Source of the DNA: Azospirillum brasilense
GTDB taxonomy: Bacteria > Pseudomonadota > Alphaproteobacteria > Rickettsiales > UBA3002
DNA length: 36,536 nt
Assembly (NCBI GenBank): GCA_003241645.1
Contig: QFOX01000014.1
Span: forward strand, 1 to 36,536
Reading direction: 5' to 3'
Shown here: in pieces, positions 32,109-36,536 of the stretch
Layout of the letters: each line of letters opens with the position of its first letter
Numbering within the stretch: the first letter of the stretch is position 1
Made by a program: the position numbers and the translations under genes
The notes under the pieces: generated by a model
What the model was told of the DNA's origin: nothing
Databases searched by the model: none
What the model saw: only the letters and a program-made list of their open reading frames with translations

Positions 32109-32177
32109 GAAGGGGGGCTTGCCCCCCCCTTCGCCCCTTCGGGGCTAACCCCTGCCGCAAGCGGCTCGCGCAGCTGC
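32109..32177. repeat. GC-rich tandem hairpin array, pepA-holC spacer
   Basis: Successive perfect stems: GGGGGGC with a 2-nt loop (32112-32127, flanked by GAA/TTC), GCCCC with loop TTC (32033 bases further along at 32133-32145), GCCGC with loop AA (32154-32165) and the palindrome GCAGCTGC (32170-32177). The array looks like a REP/BIME-type intergenic element and may attenuate pepA-holC read-through or stabilise mRNA. No T-tract follows any stem. Confidence 0.5.
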
Positions 32178-32196
32178 GGCGCTACGCAAGGTACCA

Positions 32197-32655
32197 ATGA
32201 CCACCACCATCCAGTTCTACCATTTGCTTTCCACCTCGCCCGAGCGCGCGGTGCCGAAGCTGATGGAAAAAGCGCTGGCCAGCGGCGCACGCGTGCTGAT
32301 GCTGTTCGACAATGAGGCGACGCTGAAAAGCATGAGCGACGCGCTGTGGAGCGCCAACCCCAACGGCTTCCTGCCCCACGGCACCCCGCGCGACGCGCAC
32401 GCGAGCGAACAGCCCATCCTGCTGTCGCTGACCGATGCGAACGCGAACAACGCCGATATTCTGTGCGTGATGGATGGCTCCTCGCCCGCCTCGCTCACCA
32501 GTTTCACCAAGGTGCTGGATGTGTTCGACGGCAGCGATGATGCCACGGTGCAGCGCGCCCGCAGCCGCTGGAGCGCCTACAAAGAAGCGGGCCACCGCCT
32601 GCAATACGTGAAGCAGCAACCCGGCGGCAGCTGGAAGATCGAAGCTACCGCGTAG
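32197..32655 (+). CDS. holC: DNA polymerase III subunit chi
   Basis: 152 residues. Clamp-loader accessory subunit contacting SSB. The family pattern is visible: IQFYHLLSTSPERAVPKLMEKALASGARVLML, ALWSANPNGFLPHG, QPILLSLTDANANNADILCVMDG, VLDVFDG and the ending RSRWSAYKEAGHRLQYVKQ. pepA-holC is a common gene pair. Its last 11 bp overlap the convergent small membrane-protein gene. Confidence 0.93.
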   Translation: MTTTIQFYHLLSTSPERAVPKLMEKALASGARVLMLFDNEATLKSMSDALWSANPNGFLPHGTPRDAHASEQPILLSLTDANANNADILCVMDGSSPASLTSFTKVLDVFDGSDDATVQRARSRWSAYKEAGHRLQYVKQQPGGSWKIEATA

Positions 32656-32884
32656 TGGGCCAGCCAAGGCAATAGACCTGCGCGACCCCATCCACCGGGC
32701 GCTGGTCATTGAAGATGATCTCGTAGCCGTAGCAGTAGGGTTCTGGCTGGCCATTCGGAATGGCCGCGTGCATGCCGCCGGTCGTCCACAGGCCGCCCAG
32801 TACGAACGGCACCAGCACGACGAAATAAATCAGCACGGCATCGAACAGCACGATGAGCAGATAATGTTTCGGTTTCAATTTCAT
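32645..32884 (-). CDS. Small membrane protein, unknown
   Basis: 79 residues. A basic start (MKLKPKHY) and one hydrophobic segment at residues 8-32 anchor it in the inner membrane; the C-terminal part, about 47 residues, should be periplasmic and contains two Cys (PYCYGYE and VYCLGWP) that could form a disulfide. Its ATG overlaps the stop of the methyltransferase gene (ATGA), which supports translation. It overlaps the 3' end of holC by 11 bp. I do not recognise a family. Confidence 0.65.
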   Translation of the reverse strand: MKLKPKHYLLIVLFDAVLIYFVVLVPFVLGGLWTTGGMHAAIPNGQPEPYCYGYEIIFNDQRPVDGVAQVYCLGWPTTR

Positions 32885-33543
32885 GCGGCTTCTCCTTTTA
32901 AACGTGCCACGGTCAGCCCTTCGGGCGTTGGCAGCATCATGCCCTCGAAACGATCGGGGTCGGCCAGCGCGTCGTTGAATTGCAGCATGGCGGCCTTGGC
33001 TTCGGCGCGCGCGCCATCCGGGTTCTCGCCGCTGAGCGCACCGAACAGCAGCGTGTTGTCGCCCACCACCCAGCCGCGCGGCTTCAGCAGCTTCAGGCTG
33101 GCATTCAGGTAGTTGAAGTAATTGCGCTTATCGGCATCGATGAACACCAGATCGTAGGTGGGTTTGGCGGGCTGGTGCTGCAGCCATTCCAGCGCATCCG
33201 TATGCACGATCTCGATGCGGTTTTTGTGCGGGCTATGCTGCACATGCTGGCGGGCTTGCTGCGCATGGTCTGCAGCAAATTCCAGGCTGGTGATGTGGCC
33301 ATCCTCCGGCAGGGCACTGGCCATCCACAGCGTGGAATACCCCATGAACGTGCCGATCTCCAGAATGCGCGCAGCACCACTGATCGCCACGATCCATGCC
33401 AGCAGCGCGCCCTCATAGGGCGACACCTGCATGCCCGCCCGGCGGCGTTCGCCTTCGGCGCGGATGGCCGCCACATCCTGCGGTTCACGCACGAAGGTGC
33501 GCGTCATGTATTCCAGTGTTTTACCGTCCGCACGCGTTTGCAT
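32881..33543 (-). CDS. SAM-dependent O-methyltransferase (caffeoyl-CoA/catechol OMT-like)
   Basis: 220 residues. Methyltransferase_3 family: SAM motif I ILEIGTFMGYSTLWMA, motif II ITSLEFAADHAQQAR, metal-binding LVFIDADKRNYFNYLN, and the post-motif WVVGDNTLLFGAL. The Mg-binding Asp residues (FIDADK and VVGDNT) are conserved, so it is probably an active divalent-metal-dependent O-methyltransferase; the substrate is unknown. AGGA precedes the ATG by 7 bp. It lies 72 bp downstream of the SNase-like gene on the same strand. Confidence 0.9.
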   Translation of the reverse strand: MQTRADGKTLEYMTRTFVREPQDVAAIRAEGERRRAGMQVSPYEGALLAWIVAISGAARILEIGTFMGYSTLWMASALPEDGHITSLEFAADHAQQARQHVQHSPHKNRIEIVHTDALEWLQHQPAKPTYDLVFIDADKRNYFNYLNASLKLLKPRGWVVGDNTLLFGALSGENPDGARAEAKAAMLQFNDALADPDRFEGMMLPTPEGLTVARLKGEAA

Positions 33544-33610
33544 GGTTTATTCCTTTCGTTGCTCGCCCATCGCGCGTCCTGCGCGAGGACTCGCATGCGC
33601 TCAAGGCTGG

Positions 33611-33626
33611 CGTGCCTACTGGCACG
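33611..33626. terminator. Hairpin over the stop codon of the SNase-like gene
   Basis: Stem CGTGCC, loop TACT, stem GGCACG; the stop codon of the minus-strand gene lies in it. The loop TACT is the same as in the GGCGGTC hairpin before ribD. No T-tract is present, so function is uncertain. Confidence 0.3.
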
Positions 33627-34320
33627 GGATGATTTGCATCTGTTCTGGCCGGGTGATCTCGATCATCGGCCCGTTATCCAAAAACACCACGCCGCGCGCG
33701 GTGACGCAATCACTTTGTTGCACCGCAAAATCCTTGCCCATGCTGCGCCATGCGCGGCGCGGAATGCGCAGGCTGGCATCCTGCTTCCAGTCCTCGCCAA
33801 AATTCAGGTACCACATGTCGCGGCCTTTGTAGGTGCGCGTGATGCGCCCCTGCATCAGCACGAACTGCCCCAGCGCATCGCTCAGCGTATCGGGCGTGCG
33901 CCAATGGCTGGGCTCACCCCACACCCCTTTTTTGGCGCGCCGTGCGGCGGCCTCGGCCTTCTTCCATGCGGCGGGGCTGGCGGCGCGGTCATACAGCACG
34001 GCCACACCGTCGCCCAACAACTGCTCCTGTAGCGTGCGTTTTTGCCCCGGCGGGGTCAGCACCACCTGCGGCGCGCCATAGCGGTCGGTGCCGGTGCTGC
34101 GCATCAGCGCGTCGCCCACCATGCCCGGCGCACGGGCATTCCATGCCGCTTCGTCCAACACCAAAACGCCCGCAAGCATGGCTTCCCCCGCGGGCTCCAG
34201 CTGCAATCGACCGGGCGCGAGCGCCGCCTCCACGCGCACCGGCATGGGCTTGGCCGCGGCCAAGGCTGTGGCGGCAACCCCACTGAATATAAGGAAAATT
34301 GCGATTATTCCCGGGCGCAT
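33616..34320 (-). CDS. Exported SNase-like (thermonuclease family) protein, catalytically diverged
   Basis: 234 residues from ATG 34320. A signal peptide (MRPGIIAIFLIFSGVAATALA) precedes a staphylococcal-nuclease-like region: DRYGAPQVVL, LQEQLLGDGVAVLYD and KAEAAARRAKKGVWGEP, the closing pattern of the SNase fold. In active SNases the DKYGR motif carries a catalytic Arg; here the position is Ala, so nuclease activity is doubtful. The C-terminal third (FVLMQGRITRTYKGRDMWYLNFG to the end) looks like a second OB-like domain. The frame opens at 34356; GGAA 6 bp before 34320 favours that start. Confidence 0.75.
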   Translation of the reverse strand: MRPGIIAIFLIFSGVAATALAAAKPMPVRVEAALAPGRLQLEPAGEAMLAGVLVLDEAAWNARAPGMVGDALMRSTGTDRYGAPQVVLTPPGQKRTLQEQLLGDGVAVLYDRAASPAAWKKAEAAARRAKKGVWGEPSHWRTPDTLSDALGQFVLMQGRITRTYKGRDMWYLNFGEDWKQDASLRIPRRAWRSMGKDFAVQQSDCVTARGVVFLDNGPMIEITRPEQMQIIPCQ

Positions 34321-34391
34321 GCGTAATTCCATTGCGTGTTTGTCATGATGTGCCATAACCAGCGGCGAAACACAAACCTTCGAGGAATCCC

Positions 34392-34877
34392 ATGCGTACC
34401 ATCCTTCGCGCCCTGACTGCCGTTACCCTGCTTGCCGGTGCTGCCCACGCAGCCGAAGGCCAAGAACATGTCGTGGTCTACGGCGGCGCGTTCGACGTGA
34501 GCCAGGGCGATGACCGCGCAACCGTGGGCGGCCTTGAGTACCGCTTCGCGGACCAGTTCAACGGCCTGCGCCCGGTCGTCGGCGTGATGGGCACGACCGA
34601 TGAAGCGGCTTATGTTTACGGCGGCGCGTACTGGGACCTGCCGCTGAACACCGCACCGTTCGTGATCACCCCGGGCTTCCAGGCCGGTGCCTACAGCCAT
34701 GGCGACGGCAAGGACCTCGGCTATGGCCTCGAGTTCCGCTCGACCATCGAAGCCGCGTATGAATTCGAAAGCGGCCAGCGCCTCGGCCTCGGCTTCAGCC
34801 ACCTGAGCAACGCATCGCTGGGCAACGACAACCCCGGCACCGAAACCCTGCAAGTGGTGTACAGCCACCCCATGTAA
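34392..34877 (+). CDS. Acyloxyacyl hydrolase / PagL-like lipid A 3-O-deacylase
   Basis: 161 residues. Signal peptide (MRTILRALTAVTLLAGAAHA), then an eight-stranded-barrel-like pattern of alternating aromatic and Gly residues. The C-terminal motif GFSHLSNASLGNDNPGTETL contains His137, Ser139 and Glu151, with the same spacing (+2, +14) as the His/Ser/Glu triad known from Pseudomonas PagL. It would remove the 3-O acyl chain of lipid A in the outer membrane. GAGGA precedes the ATG by 5 bp. It is alone on its strand between two minus-strand genes, followed by the structured intergenic region. Confidence 0.88.
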   Translation: MRTILRALTAVTLLAGAAHAAEGQEHVVVYGGAFDVSQGDDRATVGGLEYRFADQFNGLRPVVGVMGTTDEAAYVYGGAYWDLPLNTAPFVITPGFQAGAYSHGDGKDLGYGLEFRSTIEAAYEFESGQRLGLGFSHLSNASLGNDNPGTETLQVVYSHPM

Positions 34878-34881
34878 GGAT

Positions 34882-35047
34882 TTTCATGCCGGTGGCATGA
34901 AAATACGTAGCATGCATGGTAGTCTTAGGGGGTTAGGGAGCATTCCATGCGACCACAGCCCCCTTTAGACGGACATGGAATAGCGCTAATGCCGGTGGCA
35001 TGAAATACGATGAATAAAAAAAGGGCGGCCAATTGGCCGCCCTTTTT
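34882..35047. ncRNA. Candidate structured RNA with pseudoknot topology between pagL-like gene and aceB
   Basis: From 5' to 3' on the plus strand: a 10-bp hairpin (stem TTTTCATGCC, 34882-34904, 3-nt loop); a stem of 10 pairs with small bulge formed by GTCTTAGGGGG (34922-34932) and CCCCCTTTAGAC (34959-34970); a crossing 8-bp stem of ATTCCATG (34942-34949) with CATGGAAT (34974-34981); a second copy of the first hairpin core (34989-35005); and a perfect terminator. The two middle stems interleave as in an H-type pseudoknot. It could be a 3'UTR element of the deacylase mRNA, a small RNA, or DNA-level repeats. No promoter is evident. Confidence 0.35.
35018..35047. terminator. Strong bidirectional rho-independent terminator
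   Basis: A perfect 30-bp palindrome: five A, an 8-bp GC stem GGGCGGCC, central AATT, the complementary stem and five T. On both strands it gives a GC-rich hairpin followed by a U-run, ending the deacylase transcript (plus) and the malate synthase transcript (minus), whose stop codon is 6 bp away. Confidence 0.92.
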
Positions 35048-35052
35048 GTTTG

Positions 35053-36536
35053 CTAGTTCGCCAGCGCGTCGTAGGCCGGCAGAGTAAGGAATTCCGTGTA
35101 TTCATGGTCGAACGTCATGTTCAGCACCAGCTCCTTCGCACGGCGATAGGGCAAGGTGCGGAACGCATCCGGCCCCACGGATTGCTCGATCTTTTTCATC
35201 TCTTCGTCGGCGAAGGCCAGCAGCATGTCCTCGCTCACTTTCGTGCCGGCATCGAGCTTCGCATGGTGGTGCACCCACTGCCAGAGCTGGCTGCGCGCGA
35301 TCTCGGCGGTGGCGGCGTCCTCCATCAGGTTGAACAGCGGCACGCAGCCATTCCCTGCCAGCCAGTTGGCCGTGTATTGAATGGCCACGTTCAGGTTGTT
35401 GCGCACGCCCGCCTCGGTGATGGTGCCTTCCGGCACGGTGAGCAGGTCCTTCGCGCTGACCTTCACCTCGGGCCGCGTTTTGCTGTACTGGTTCGGCGTG
35501 GGCATCAGGCGGTCGAACACTTCCATCGCCACGGGGATCAGGCCGGGGTGCGCCACCCATGTGCCATCATGGCCGTAGGTCGCCTCGCGCTCCTTGTCGG
35601 CCTTGACGGCGGCGAAGGCTTTGTCGTTCGCGGCCTCGTCGTTCTTCACCGGAATGAACGCCGCCATGCCGCCCATGGCGTGGCAACGGCGCGTGTGGCA
35701 GGTCTGGATCAGCAGCTCGGCGTAGCTCTTCAAGAAATGCGTGGTCATGGTGACCTGTGCACGATCCGGCAGTACGAATTCCTTGTGCGCATGCAGTTTC
35801 TTGATAACGCTGAAGATGTAATCCCACCGGCCGCAATTCAGGCCCGCGGCATAGTCGCGCAGCGCGTACAGGATCTCATGCATCTCGAACGTGGCGGTCA
35901 GCACCTCGATCAATACCGTGGCTTTTACCGAACCTTTGGGAATGCTGAGCTTCTGTTCGCTGTAGGCGAAAATATCTGCCCAGAGCTGGGCTTCTTCCGC
36001 GCTTTCGGTCTTGGGCAGGTAGAAATACGGGCCAGTGCCGCGCTTGATGCGCTCAGCCGCGTTATGGAAGAAATACAGCCCGAAATCCAGCAACGCACCG
36101 CAAATAGGTTCACCACCTGCCGTCACGTGCCGCTCGGGCAGGTGCCAGCCGCGCGGCCGCACGATCAGGGTCGCAAGGCCACTGGCATTGAGGCTATAGG
36201 CTTTGCCCTCGGGGCTTTCGAAATGCAACGTGCCGCGCACCGCTTCGTACAGCGCGCGCTGCCCGTCGATGATCTTTTCCCACGTGGGGCTGAGCGAATC
36301 TTCCAGATCGGCCATGAACACCTTGGCACCGGAATTCAGCGCGTTGATGACCATTTTCGGCTCGGCCGGGCCGGTGATCTCTACGCGGCGGTCCTGCAGG
36401 TCGGCGGGGATCGGCGCCACCACCCACTCACCTTCGCGGATCTCTTTCGTTTTGCTGCTGAAATCCGGCAGCTTGCCTTTATCGAACTCGGCCTGGCGGC
36501 GGGTGCGCTTCTCCAGCAGCTCGTCGCGGCGCGCCC
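35053..36536 (-). CDS. aceB: Malate synthase A (5' partial)
   Basis: 494 residues are visible to the window edge; the frame stays open (…RRDELLEKRTRRQAEFDKGKL before WVVAPIPADLQDRRVEITGP… in short pieces), so the true start lies beyond 36536. It condenses glyoxylate and acetyl-CoA to malate in the glyoxylate shunt. Signature segments: VFMADLEDSLSPTW, LIVRPRGWHLPERHV, the glyoxylate site GLNCGRWDYIFSVIKKLHAH, and FLTLPAYD near the end. The length suits the ~530-residue A form rather than the ~720-residue G form. Isocitrate lyase is not in the window. A strong terminator follows the stop. Confidence 0.96.
   Translation of the reverse strand, partial: ARRDELLEKRTRRQAEFDKGKLPDFSSKTKEIREGEWVVAPIPADLQDRRVEITGPAEPKMVINALNSGAKVFMADLEDSLSPTWEKIIDGQRALYEAVRGTLHFESPEGKAYSLNASGLATLIVRPRGWHLPERHVTAGGEPICGALLDFGLYFFHNAAERIKRGTGPYFYLPKTESAEEAQLWADIFAYSEQKLSIPKGSVKATVLIEVLTATFEMHEILYALRDYAAGLNCGRWDYIFSVIKKLHAHKEFVLPDRAQVTMTTHFLKSYAELLIQTCHTRRCHAMGGMAAFIPVKNDEAANDKAFAAVKADKEREATYGHDGTWVAHPGLIPVAMEVFDRLMPTPNQYSKTRPEVKVSAKDLLTVPEGTITEAGVRNNLNVAIQYTANWLAGNGCVPLFNLMEDAATAEIARSQLWQWVHHHAKLDAGTKVSEDMLLAFADEEMKKIEQSVGPDAFRTLPYRRAKELVLNMTFDHEYTEFLTLPAYDALAN

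Noticed and set aside
1..36536. CRISPR array, IS element, prophage, tRNA or rRNA genes
   Set aside because: No regularly spaced repeats, transposase or integrase motifs, or recognisable tRNA/rRNA sequences were seen on either strand.

Overview
The window is a gene-dense stretch of a moderately GC-rich alphaproteobacterial chromosome. The lineage is suggested by the gene orders argB-engB-yidC-yidD-rnpA-rpmH and rpiB-glyA-nrdR-ribD-ribE-ribBX-ribH-nusB-thiL, by the LPS-transport cluster lptF-lptG-lptD-surA-rsmA, by a ubiquinol-cytochrome c chaperone, and by Sco1/PCuAC oxidase assembly factors. I cannot name a genus. There are no rRNA or tRNA genes, no IS element, prophage or CRISPR array. About 43 protein genes are supported; two run off the window ends.

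Layout. 1-0.8 kb: the 3' part of a type IV prepilin-like gene. 0.8-5.0 kb (minus): a 45-residue membrane miniprotein, argB, engB, yidC, yidD, rnpA, rpmH, transcribed from a clear promoter upstream of rpmH. 5.2-7.5 kb (plus): an orphan sensor histidine kinase overlapping panB. 7.5-12.0 kb (minus): prepilin peptidase, a lipoprotein secretin, an ABC-2-type permease without its ATPase and a membrane-anchored helical-repeat protein; with the pilin at the left end this suggests a pilus or secretion machine. 12.2-19.3 kb (plus): rpiB, glyA, nrdR and the riboflavin operon running into nusB and thiL, interrupted by a multi-hairpin repeat before ribD. 19.3-22 kb: bamE and the cytochrome bc1 chaperone in head-to-head overlap, then panE and an unknown Pro/Ala-rich protein. 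22.1-23.9 kb (plus): sco1, pcuAC, gmk. 23.9-30.5 kb (minus): lptF, lptG, lptD, surA, rsmA. 30.6-32.7 kb (plus): pepA, holC. 32.6-34.3 kb (minus): an SNase-like exported protein, an O-methyltransferase and a small membrane protein. 34.4 kb to the end: a PagL-like lipid A deacylase, a highly structured intergenic region, and malate synthase A.

Themes. Envelope biogenesis dominates: YidC/YidD, BamE, SurA, LptD/F/G and a lipid A deacylase. Cofactor synthesis is represented by riboflavin (apart from an active GTP cyclohydrolase II, which must lie elsewhere because the RibBX C-terminal domain has lost its zinc cysteines), thiamine (thiL) and pantothenate (panB, panE).

The most interesting unexplained signals are non-coding: a pseudoknot-topology structure between the lipid A deacylase and malate synthase, a hairpin-cluster repeat ahead of ribD, three GTTAAG motifs phased at exactly 10 bp, face-to-face promoters of lptF and pepA sharing a -35 palindrome, and bamE and the bc1 chaperone whose start codons share one CATG. 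All assignments come from reading the sequence; no database search was run.
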